Assembly: GCA_031274335.1 (NCBI GenBank)
Contig: JAISQG010000110.1
Location: 1-9,954 of the forward strand
Source: Gracilibacteraceae bacterium
GTDB lineage: Bacteria > Bacillota > Desulfitobacteriia > Desulfitobacteriales > Syntrophobotulaceae
Direction of reading: 5' to 3'
DNA length: 9,954 nucleotides
Below the pieces are notes generated by a model. That model saw only the letters and a list, made by a program, of their open reading frames with translations, was not told where the DNA came from and searched no databases. Positions 1-5,505 of the stretch are shown piece after piece (the stretch's first letter is position 1; the number at the start of each line of letters is the position of its first letter). The position numbers were made by a program, and so were the translations under genes.

Positions 1-114
1 ATCTTCGTCCTGCTGACCATCATATTAGGCATAAAATTCTCATGGCTTGCGATAGTCGCCGCGCTTGTGGGACAAATGCTTTTGCAGGCGGCATTTTCAA
101 AAGGCGAAAAATAG
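1..114 (+). CDS. C-terminal fragment of a probable membrane protein (5' end outside window)
   Basis: Frame 1 is open from the window edge to TAG at 112-114 and gives 37 residues. The first 30 or so are strongly hydrophobic (IFVLLTIILG, then WLAIVAALVG) and end in a short charged tail (SKGEK), as expected for one or two membrane segments at the C-terminus of an integral membrane protein. The family cannot be named from so little. It would converge on the MarR gene, with 108 bp between the two stop codons. The region just after the stop has a weak 6-bp hairpin (AAGGCG at 101-106, CGCCTT at 116-121) without a T-run, so no intrinsic terminator is visible. The opposite strand is also open here (see the 1-278 entry), and only one reading is likely to be real. 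This one is favoured by its coherent hydrophobic profile and C/G-rich third positions. Confidence 0.45.
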   Translation: MFVLLTIILGIKFSWLAIVAALVGQMLLQAAFSKGEK

Positions 115-278
115 ACGCCTTCCGGGTGTTTCACGTCCATAGCCTTGGAGGTCTGCCCGATAACGCGCGGCACAAGCGTACTGATTGCGCCGCCTGATGT
201 GTACTGCTTTATTTCGATGCGCTCAGTTGTCGCCTTGATTGCCGCTCCGTTTAGGCTTGCCGCCGAATCTCCCGTCAT
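1..278 (-). other. Alternative open frame on the minus strand, running off the left edge
   Basis: A minus-strand frame opens at ATG 278-276 inside the 3' end of the MarR gene and stays open to the window edge. It overlaps MarR by 56 nt. The part just after the MarR stop reads plausibly as protein (for example IEIKQYTSGG and STLVPRVIGQ), so it could be the start of a second gene in the MarR operon. Against it: the nearest G-rich Shine-Dalgarno-like run is about 14 nt from the ATG, the overlap is long, and the segment opposite the hydrophobic plus-strand fragment reads poorly with many A/T third positions. I do not recognise a family. It is listed because nothing else explains 115-222. Confidence 0.22.
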
Positions 279-828
279 TAAAAAAGCCGAAGCCTCTCCT
301 GAACGGATTGCCGCCGCGCCGCAGGGCGAACAGGTAGTCGAAATTTTCGCCGATACGCTCACGGGCCGCGTTCATCCACTCAAACTCCGCTCTATCCGTG
401 CCGGCACCGACCTCCGCTTCCAGCGCCGCGATGACACGGTCTAAATACCCCTCGAAGTTTTTTTGCTCATCATCGTTCAGGCAGCTAAAAATGCCGGAAA
501 ATTCTGATTCTTGCTGCTCCTCGCTCCGGCCTTTTTCGGTAATCTTGACCACGACCACGCGCTTGTCGGTTTCCAATTGCGTTCGTACAATGAAGCCGTT
601 TTTTTCGAGCTTGGTGAGCAGCTCGTTCAGCGACTGGGTGCGTATGCCGAGCAGATACGCCAAGTCCTTCGTGGTGATTTCCGGCTGCATTTTCAATGCC
701 GCCAGCACCCGGCCCTGCCCCCTGGACGTGTCTGCCAACGGGCCATGCTCCATATGGTTCTTTCGGATGTAACAGTGGCCCAGCCACATGAGTCTTTGCA
801 GCTTTTCCTGCAAGTCGGGTTCATACAT
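223..828 (-). CDS. MarR-family winged-helix transcriptional regulator with a Gly/Arg/Phe-rich tail
   Basis: The 201-residue protein has a MarR layout: an N-terminal dimerisation helix (about 1-30), a helix-turn-helix with the pattern TTKDLAYLLG followed by recognition helix RTQSLNELLTKLEKNGFI (about 52-80), and a wing with the typical TDKRVVVVKITEKG ending (about 87-100). The helices from about 118 to 165 complete the dimer interface. MarR proteins usually have 140-160 residues. Here residues 170-201 form an extra, probably disordered tail rich in Gly, Arg, Phe and Lys. Start ATG 828-826 is supported by GGGGAGG placed 7 nt upstream. The gene has its own strong promoter with repeat elements inside it (see 870-919), so it probably represses itself, perhaps with release by a small phenolic or toxic ligand as in relatives. 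The regulated partner gene may lie left of the window or be the frame overlapping its 3' end. Confidence 0.93.
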   Translation of the reverse strand: MYEPDLQEKLQRLMWLGHCYIRKNHMEHGPLADTSRGQGRVLAALKMQPEITTKDLAYLLGIRTQSLNELLTKLEKNGFIVRTQLETDKRVVVVKITEKGRSEEQQESEFSGIFSCLNDDEQKNFEGYLDRVIAALEAEVGAGTDRAEFEWMNAARERIGENFDYLFALRRGGNPFRRGFGFFNDGRFGGKPKRSGNQGDN

Positions 829-869
829 TCTGCCGCCTCCCCTGATAATTTCTAGATGGCACTTGTTAA

Positions 870-912
870 AACAGGTACTTTCTGAACAAGAGTATAACAG
901 GTGCTTTCTGAA
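870..912. repeat. Two 17-bp direct repeats overlapping the MarR promoter (candidate operator)
   Basis: AACAGGTACTTTCTGAA at 870-886 and AACAGGTGCTTTCTGAA at 896-912 match at 16 of 17 positions and have a 26-bp period, about 2.5 helical turns. The second copy fills the spacer between the -35 and -10 boxes, and the first spans the expected transcription start. A partial third copy (ACAGGTAC, 931-938) lies upstream of the -35 box. A repressor bound here would block polymerase, so autoregulation by the MarR protein is the simplest reading. MarR operators are usually inverted repeats, so the direct arrangement is unusual. Confidence 0.7.
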
Positions 913-919
913 TTGTCAA
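891..919 (-). promoter_or_regulatory. Consensus sigma-70/sigma-A promoter of the MarR gene
   Basis: On the minus strand TTGACA (919-914) is followed by a 17-bp spacer and TATACT (896-891). This is a perfect -35 box, an optimal spacer and a 5/6 -10 box. Transcription should begin near 884, leaving a leader of about 57 nt with GGGGAGG just before the ATG at 828. No other gene fits this promoter. Confidence 0.85.
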
Positions 920-940
920 CAGGGTTTTGGACAGGTACCT

Positions 941-1101
941 AATTTTTTTTGTGAAGGACTGTCTCTCTGCGATTCCTTTTTTAGGGAAAGTTTTGGCGCT
1001 GAACAATCGCAATTTCGTCGGGGAGTTGCGTCGCCGTTGTGACATTCGCCGCGACAGGCACAGCAACATCGTGGTCGGACTGGCTCTGGCGAATTTGTTG
1101 C
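941..1101. other. Intergenic stretch without a supportable gene
   Basis: Between the MarR promoter region and the zinc-ribbon gene the sequence begins with a T8 run on the plus strand (943-950) and turns GC-rich near 1010-1130. A minus-strand frame continues from within the neighbouring gene to a stop near 981 (ending in DEIAIVQRQNFP), but it has no start or ribosome site of its own and resembles no family I know. No intrinsic terminator with a minus-strand T-run follows the zinc-ribbon gene. The stretch may be a decayed remnant of an older gene. Confidence 0.4.
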
Positions 1102-1443
1102 TTATCTGTCGTTCGCGCGGCGCTGAATCTCGTTGCAATTGAAACACTTGCGAGAGAATAAGGATTTCCAATACAAACGTTTGCCACACTTTGTGCATAC
1201 GTTGTTGTGCGACACAAAAGGATATATAATGCACTGAGTTAACAAACCAACAACCAGTCCCAATTCATTGTACTTGCCAAGTCGGATAAAAGCAATCAAC
1301 CCAATTATCGCACATATGTTAGATAACCACCAAACGCATATCGATTTGCGGCCTTTAAGACACTGCATACCGAGAACTAACAAGAAACAGAGTATTGCAA
1401 CGACGTAGAAGTCAGAACTAACGGAATGAAAGATCTGCGGCAT
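1102..1443 (-). CDS. Small three-helix membrane protein with a C-terminal zinc ribbon, function unknown
   Basis: The 113-residue product has three hydrophobic segments (about 13-29, 37-54 and 61-77) followed by a cytoplasm-type zinc ribbon: C83-x2-C86 and C100-x2-C103 with Lys/Arg-rich residues around them. Start ATG 1443-1441 is preceded by GGGAG 6 nt upstream, and the stop is TAA. The layout resembles small zinc-ribbon membrane proteins of unknown role found in many Bacillota, but I cannot name a family. Codons are A/T-rich (ATA, TTA, AAT) and differ sharply from the GC-rich genes to the right, which suggests recent acquisition. It stands alone on its strand, with an extended -10 element about 120 bp upstream. 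It is shorter than most annotated membrane proteins, yet the coherent helices, the paired cysteines and the ribosome site make it a credible gene. Confidence 0.72.
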   Translation of the reverse strand: MPQIFHSVSSDFYVVAILCFLLVLGMQCLKGRKSICVWWLSNICAIIGLIAFIRLGKYNELGLVVGLLTQCIIYPFVSHNNVCTKCGKRLYWKSLFSRKCFNCNEIQRRANDR

Positions 1444-1510
1444 TAGTATCTCCCGTCATACTCGTAGTAAGTGGAATTGATGTAATTGTTGGAGATCCTC
1501 CTGTTATGTT

Positions 1511-1526
1511 AGCGGCAATTGCCGCT
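1511..1526. promoter_or_regulatory. Perfect 16-bp palindrome, candidate operator in the leader of the zinc-ribbon gene
   Basis: AGCGGCAATTGCCGCT reads the same on both strands with no mismatch. It lies between the extended -10 element and the start of the zinc-ribbon gene. It could be a dimeric repressor site or a hairpin in the leader RNA. It falls within a minus-strand open frame with protein-like composition, so coincidence with decayed coding sequence is possible. Confidence 0.35.
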
Positions 1527-1565
1527 GGAGCTGCTCCCGCTTTCGCTAATGATAGATAGAACGTT

Positions 1566-1574
1566 AGTATATCA
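1566..1574 (-). promoter_or_regulatory. Extended -10 promoter element, candidate promoter of the zinc-ribbon gene
   Basis: The minus strand carries TGATATACT, a TGn motif directly joined to a 5/6 -10 box. The AT-rich DNA behind it has only weak -35 candidates (TTTTGA at 1593-1588, 16-bp spacing), which is usual for extended -10 promoters. Transcripts would start near 1559 and leave a leader of about 115 nt that contains the 16-bp palindrome. Confidence 0.45.
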
Positions 1575-1652
1575 GCGCTATGTAAAATCAAAATGGTGAA
1601 TTTGTAAGTTTTATGTAAAATAATTTGCAAACTCTTAGGCCGGTTACTAAAC

Positions 1653-1800
1653 GGGCGGATAATATCCGCCCCTACAGCAACCGGTGGGCAGCGGCAAAAC
1701 CAGGGTACACGCCCCCCTTTCAAGGTGTGTGGCAGCGGCAAAGCCGCTGCCGGGGGGTTGCGAACCACAAACCAGCTTAGCGGGCGGATAATATCCGCCC
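1653..1800. repeat. Palindromic repeat block, two identical 19-bp copies around a 9-bp-arm hairpin
   Basis: GGGCGGATAATATCCGCCC occurs twice without change, at 1653-1671 and 1782-1800 (129-bp period). Each copy has perfect 8-bp arms around a 3-nt centre and is followed by CCT or CTT. Between them, 1731-1751 holds perfect 9-bp arms GGCAGCGGC and GCCGCTGCC around AAA, and the half-element GGGCAGCGGCAAA recurs near 1686-1698. This is the structure of an interspersed REP- or MITE-like intergenic element. Similar GGGCGGAT...ATCCGCCC modules are, from memory, scattered in some Bacillota genomes. No transposase lies nearby. The hairpins could also fold in RNA. An open frame runs through the block but is only a readout of the repeats. 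Confidence 0.75.
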
Positions 1801-1882
1801 CTTCATCACCGACCAACGCCCTGTGCCATGGCTTAAGCAAGGGGCTGTACGGCACTTTTGATAAATATCCGCGCCCGGCTAC

Positions 1883-1911
1883 TTGACAAATGGCGGCGGG
1901 CGGAGCAAAAT
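1883..1911 (+). promoter_or_regulatory. Possible promoter of the pncB-mrp-ahcY group
   Basis: TTGACA (1883-1888) is a perfect -35 box. A 17-bp spacer leads to CAAAAT (1906-1911), which matches the -10 consensus at only 4 of 6 positions. Transcription would start just before the ribosome site at 1918-1924, giving a very short leader. The true promoter may lie further upstream. Confidence 0.3.
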
Positions 1912-1932
1912 AATTGTGGGAGGGATGCGCTG

Positions 1933-3366
1933 ATGAATTACACGATGCTCTGTGATTATTACGAATTGACGATGGGGAACGGGTATTTTCTTTCCGGCCA
2001 GGCTGACCGCATTACGTATTTTGACCTTTATTTCCGGGAAGTGCCGGACGGCGGCGGCTTCGCCATCGCGGCCGGGCTGGAGCAGGCTATTTCCTACATT
2101 GAGAATTTATGCTTTGACGCGGAAGCCATCACTTTTTTGCGGGACAAAGGCGGCTTGGCGCCGGAATTCCTGGATTATCTGGCGCGGTTCCGCTTTTCGG
2201 GCGACGTTTACGCCGTGCCGGAAGGAACGCCGATTTTTCCGAATGAGCCTGTGATGATTGTGCGGGCGCCGGCGATTGAAGCGCAACTGGTTGAAACTTT
2301 TCTGCTTTTGACCCTGAATCATCAGTCCCTGATAGCGACGAAGGGCAACCGCATCGTGCGCGCCGCCCAAGGACGCGTGGTCACGGAATTCGGCTCGCGC
2401 CGGGCGCAGGGAGCGGACGCGGCGTTAAACGGTGCCCGGGCCGCTTATATAGCCGGCTGCGGCGGCACAGCCTGCACGCTGGCGGAAATGCTCTATGGCG
2501 TTCCGGCCAGCGGGACAATGGCCCATTCGTGGATCCAGATGTTTGACAGCGAATATGAAGCTTTCGCGGCTTATTGCCGCACATATCCGCAGCAAACCGT
2601 GCTGCTCGCCGATACTTACAATGTGCTGAAAAGCGGTGTGCCGAACGCGATACGCGCTTTCCGGGACGTCCTTGACCCGCTGGGACACAGGCCGCTGGGC
2701 ATCCGGCTTGATTCGGGCGACATAACGTATTTGTCCGTGGCCGCGCGGCAAATGCTGGACGACGCCGGATATCCCGATTGCAAAATCGTCGCCTCGAACG
2801 CGCTGGATGAATACCTGATCCGGGATCTGATTCAGCAGGGAGCGCGCGTGGATTTATTCGGTGTCGGCGAGCGCCTGATTACGGCCAAAAGCAATCCGGT
2901 CTTTGGCGGCGTTTACAAACTGGCGGCCGTGGAGGACGCGGATGGGAACATCAAGCCGAAAATCAAAGTGAGCGAAAATGTGACGAAAATCACGACACCG
3001 CATTTCAAAAAAGTTTTCCGGCTTTATGATAAGGAAACGGGACAGGCGGAAGCGGATTATATCTGTCTGCACAGCGAAACCGTCGATGAATCGCGCCCGC
3101 TGGAGCTGTTTGACCCGGATTACGTCTGGAAGCGCAAAACATTGACGAATTTTACGGCCCGAGAACTGCTCACACCGGTGTTCAGGCAGGGCCGGCGCGT
3201 TCACAGCAGCCCGCCGCTCAGTGAAATCCGTGATTACTGCCGCCGGGAAATCGAAACGCTGTGGCCGTCCGTGACCCGGTTTGAAAACCCGCACAATTAC
3301 TATGTCGACTTGTCGCCGGAATTATGGGCGGTCAAACAGGAATTGCTGAAAGCACAATCTTCCTGA
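1933..3366 (+). CDS. pncB: Nicotinate phosphoribosyltransferase
   Basis: This enzyme joins nicotinate to PRPP, with ATP use, to make nicotinate mononucleotide, the entry step of the Preiss-Handler NAD salvage route in the cytoplasm. The 477-residue product starts with the family opening NYTMLCDYYELTMGNGYF. It contains FDLYFREVP (about 30-38), the core motif EFGSRRAQG (152-160), GTMAHS with the family's conserved active-site histidine (His198), GIRLDSGD (256-263) and the phosphate-binding loop GVGERLITAKSNPVFGG (310-326). Length and motifs fit the 480-residue Bacillota/clostridial type. The frame is open further upstream to TTG 1858, but that start has no ribosome site and would add 25 atypical residues. 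ATG 1933 has GGGAGGG 8 nt upstream and matches the family N-terminus. It is first of three closely spaced rightward genes. Confidence 0.96.
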   Translation: MNYTMLCDYYELTMGNGYFLSGQADRITYFDLYFREVPDGGGFAIAAGLEQAISYIENLCFDAEAITFLRDKGGLAPEFLDYLARFRFSGDVYAVPEGTPIFPNEPVMIVRAPAIEAQLVETFLLLTLNHQSLIATKGNRIVRAAQGRVVTEFGSRRAQGADAALNGARAAYIAGCGGTACTLAEMLYGVPASGTMAHSWIQMFDSEYEAFAAYCRTYPQQTVLLADTYNVLKSGVPNAIRAFRDVLDPLGHRPLGIRLDSGDITYLSVAARQMLDDAGYPDCKIVASNALDEYLIRDLIQQGARVDLFGVGERLITAKSNPVFGGVYKLAAVEDADGNIKPKIKVSENVTKITTPHFKKVFRLYDKETGQAEADYICLHSETVDESRPLELFDPDYVWKRKTLTNFTARELLTPVFRQGRRVHSSPPLSEIRDYCRREIETLWPSVTRFENPHNYYVDLSPELWAVKQELLKAQSS

Positions 3367-3394
3367 TTATATTTTTTTTGGAGGAAGAAAACAA

Positions 3395-4225
3395 ATGGCA
3401 AACGAACAATGCAACAGCTGCCCTTCCGCGAGCGACTGCGGCGGAAGCTGCCCGTCCGTGCCCCCGGAACCGACCGCGGCACAAAAGGCCAGCAAGGTAA
3501 AAAATCTCGTGGCGGTGATGAGCGGCAAAGGCGGCGTCGGCAAATCCTCGGTGACGGCTCTGCTGGCCGCCGCTTTGCAAAACAAAGGACTCCGGGTCGG
3601 GGTCCTGGACGCCGACATTACGGGACCGAGCATTCCGCGTCTTTTCGGCATCACCGCGTCGGCGAACGCCTCGGAGGAGGGTCTTTTGCCGGCGCAAACC
3701 GCAAGCGGCATAAAAATCATGTCGCTCAATCTCATGGTGCCGGCGGACGACACGCCGGTGGTATGGCGCGGGCCGATCATCAGCCAGCTGGTCGGTCAAT
3801 TTTGGACGGAGGTTGTCTGGGGGGAATTGGATTATCTTTTGATTGACCTGCCGCCGGGCACGGGAGACGTACAGATCTCCATTTTCCAAAGTTTTCCTGT
3901 CACGGGCGTGGTCACCGTGACAAATCCGCAGCAATTGGCCGGCATGATTGTCCGCAAATCCATTCACATGCTTAATCTCTATAAGCTCAAGAATTACGGG
4001 CTGATTGAAAATATGGCCTGGCTGGAATGTCCGGACTGCGGCAAAGCGATACAGATTTTCGGCCGCTCACGCGGCGCGGAAGAAGCCGCGCGGGAGGAGA
4101 TCCCCTTTCTCGGCTCCCTGCCGCTAGACCCGGCCATGACTGCGCTGGCCGACGCCGGGCGCATTGAAGATTATCGTTCCGAAGCGTTTGCCGCCATCGC
4201 GGATAAAATCATGGCCGCTATCTGA
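3395..4225 (+). CDS. Mrp/NBP35-family Fe-S cluster carrier ATPase
   Basis: A cytoplasmic P-loop ATPase of the MinD/Mrp class that binds a labile [4Fe-4S] cluster and passes it to apo-proteins. The 276-residue protein has the deviant Walker A GKGGVGKS (44-51), the switch segment LDADITGPS (71-79), Walker B LLIDLPPGTGD (148-158), and CPDC (Cys212, Cys215), the bridging cluster site of the dimer. The N-terminus carries four extra cysteines (C6, C9, C15, C19; C-x2-C-x5-C-x3-C) before the ATPase domain, a second likely metal or cluster site like that of NBP35-type members. ATG 3395 has GGAGGA about 9 nt upstream. It sits 28 bp after pncB and 17 bp before ahcY, so co-transcription is likely. Names used for relatives include mrp and apbC. 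I leave the symbol blank because the subtype is not settled. Confidence 0.94.
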   Translation: MANEQCNSCPSASDCGGSCPSVPPEPTAAQKASKVKNLVAVMSGKGGVGKSSVTALLAAALQNKGLRVGVLDADITGPSIPRLFGITASANASEEGLLPAQTASGIKIMSLNLMVPADDTPVVWRGPIISQLVGQFWTEVVWGELDYLLIDLPPGTGDVQISIFQSFPVTGVVTVTNPQQLAGMIVRKSIHMLNLYKLKNYGLIENMAWLECPDCGKAIQIFGRSRGAEEAAREEIPFLGSLPLDPAMTALADAGRIEDYRSEAFAAIADKIMAAI

Positions 4226-4242
4226 AAAACGAAAGGAAAATA

Positions 4243-5505
4243 ATGCTATCTAAAGAAAATATTTCCAATATACGCGACATCAATCTCGCCCCGTCCGGCC
4301 GGGATAAAATAGACTGGGTTAAAGGGTACATGCCGGTGCTGGGAGCTATCCGGGAGGAATTCGCGAGCCGCCAGCCGTTGGCGGGTAAAAAGGTCGTGAT
4401 TTGCCTGCACCTGGAAGCCAAAACGGCCTGGTTGGCACTGACCCTGGCCGAAGCCGGGGCGGAGGTGGCGGCGGCGGCCAGCAACCCGCTTTCCACCCAG
4501 GACGATGTCACGGCGGCGCTCGTGTGCGGCGGCGTCAGAGTGCACGCCTGGCACGGCGCGACCGACGCGGAATACGAACGCCATCTGGAAGAAGCCCTGT
4601 CCATCGGGCCGGATTATATTATTGACGACGGGGGCGACCTCGTGCATTTGCTTCATACAAAAAGGCGGGATCTCCTGCCCGGCGTCAAAGGCGGCGCGGA
4701 GGAAACGACGACAGGACTGTTGCGCCTGCGCCGCATGGCCGCGGAAAAAGCGCTGCGTTTTCCGATGATCGCCGTAAATGACGCGCGGAGCAAATTTTTG
4801 TTTGACAACCGCTATGGCACGGGCCAATCCGTCTGGGACGGCATCATGCGCACAACGAATCTCGTCGTCGCCGGCAAAACCGTATGCGTGGCCGGGTACG
4901 GCTGGTGCGGCAAAGGCGTGTCGCTCCGGGCCAAAGGGCTGGGGGCGCGTGTCATCGTCTGCGAAATAGACCCCGTTAAAGCCTGCGAAGCCTGGATGGA
5001 CGGGTTCAGCGTCATGCCGATGCGGCAGGCGGCCGCTTTAGCCGATGTGTTCATAACGGTGACCGGCAATAAAAACGTCGTCGGCGCGGAGCATTTTCCG
5101 CTTATGAAAAGCGGCGCCATTCTGGCCAATGCCGGGCATTTTGACGTGGAAGTGGACAAAACGGCCCTCGCGGCCCTCGCCGTCAGCCGCCGTCCCATCA
5201 AGCCGGGCATTGAGGAATTCGCGCTGGCGGACGGCAAAAAACTTTTCCTGCTCGCGGAAGGGCGGCTCGTCAATCTGGCCGCCGGCGACGGGCACCCGGC
5301 CGAGGTCATGGACATGTCCTTTGCCCTGCAGGCGGTGACGCTGGAATATCTGGTCAATCATTCGGCTGAATTGGGCGGGGATGTTTACCCTGTGCCCCAA
5401 GACCTGGACGACCGCATTTCCCTGATGCGCCTGCGCGCGCTCGGACTGGAAATCGACGCGCTGACGCCGGAGCAAACCGCCTATCTCGCCAGCTGGAACG
5501 CCTGA
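4243..5505 (+). CDS. ahcY: S-adenosylhomocysteine hydrolase, short form
   Basis: The enzyme reversibly splits S-adenosylhomocysteine into adenosine and homocysteine with a tightly bound NAD, removing the inhibitory product of methylation. The 420 residues align with the family throughout: H56 in CLHLEAKTA, the acidic IIDDGGD segment (127-132), EETTTG with E154, NDARSKFLFDN with K184 and D188, the NAD Rossmann loop GYGWCGKG (218-225), GHFDVEVD (298-305) and LLAEGRLVNLAAGDGHP (336-352). These match the catalytic His, Asp, Glu, Lys and Asp of the human enzyme. The protein ends in LASWNA and lacks the C-terminal Lys/Tyr tail of the eukaryotic and proteobacterial forms, as in archaeal and Thermotoga-type enzymes. 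ATG 4243 has AAAGGAAAA upstream. It is last in the pncB-mrp-ahcY group. Its stop region overlaps the convergent macroglobulin gene by 25 nt. Confidence 0.96.
   Translation: MLSKENISNIRDINLAPSGRDKIDWVKGYMPVLGAIREEFASRQPLAGKKVVICLHLEAKTAWLALTLAEAGAEVAAAASNPLSTQDDVTAALVCGGVRVHAWHGATDAEYERHLEEALSIGPDYIIDDGGDLVHLLHTKRRDLLPGVKGGAEETTTGLLRLRRMAAEKALRFPMIAVNDARSKFLFDNRYGTGQSVWDGIMRTTNLVVAGKTVCVAGYGWCGKGVSLRAKGLGARVIVCEIDPVKACEAWMDGFSVMPMRQAAALADVFITVTGNKNVVGAEHFPLMKSGAILANAGHFDVEVDKTALAALAVSRRPIKPGIEEFALADGKKLFLLAEGRLVNLAAGDGHPAEVMDMSFALQAVTLEYLVNHSAELGGDVYPVPQDLDDRISLMRLRALGLEIDALTPEQTAYLASWNA

Larger units (their letters stand above)
1444..1857. other. Gene-free block between the divergent zinc-ribbon and pncB genes
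   Basis: From left to right this holds a protein-like minus-strand remnant (about 1418-1555, ending in TTSMTGDTNAADLSFR, with no start codon of its own), the 16-bp palindrome, the extended -10 element, an AT-rich spacer (1560-1640), the palindromic repeats, and a short segment with the small palindrome GCTTAAGC. I see no tRNA, riboswitch or complete small gene. The remnant has A/T-ending codons like the zinc-ribbon gene and may be part of the same acquired piece. Confidence 0.5.

Noticed and set aside
943..950. T8 run as a rightward intrinsic terminator
   Set aside because: Only the short palindrome AGGTACCT precedes it, there is no stable stem, and no plus-strand gene ends nearby.
866..1234. 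122-codon minus-strand frame across the MarR promoter
   Set aside because: It overlaps the well-supported zinc-ribbon gene and the promoter, and has a basic, patternless sequence.
1653..1800. Repeat block as a CRISPR array
   Set aside because: There are only two copies with a 129-bp period. The intervening DNA is not spacer-sized and contains its own palindrome, and there are no cas genes.
1418..1855. 145-codon minus-strand frame spanning the repeat block as a gene
   Set aside because: The repeated phrase GADIIRP is simply the translation of the two palindromes. The frame has no ribosome site and changes composition abruptly three times. Only its last part is kept as a possible remnant.
1858..1932. 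TTG 1858 as the start of nicotinate phosphoribosyltransferase
   Set aside because: There is no ribosome site at proper distance, the 25 extra residues are not family-like, and ATG 1933 has GGGAGGG 8 nt upstream.
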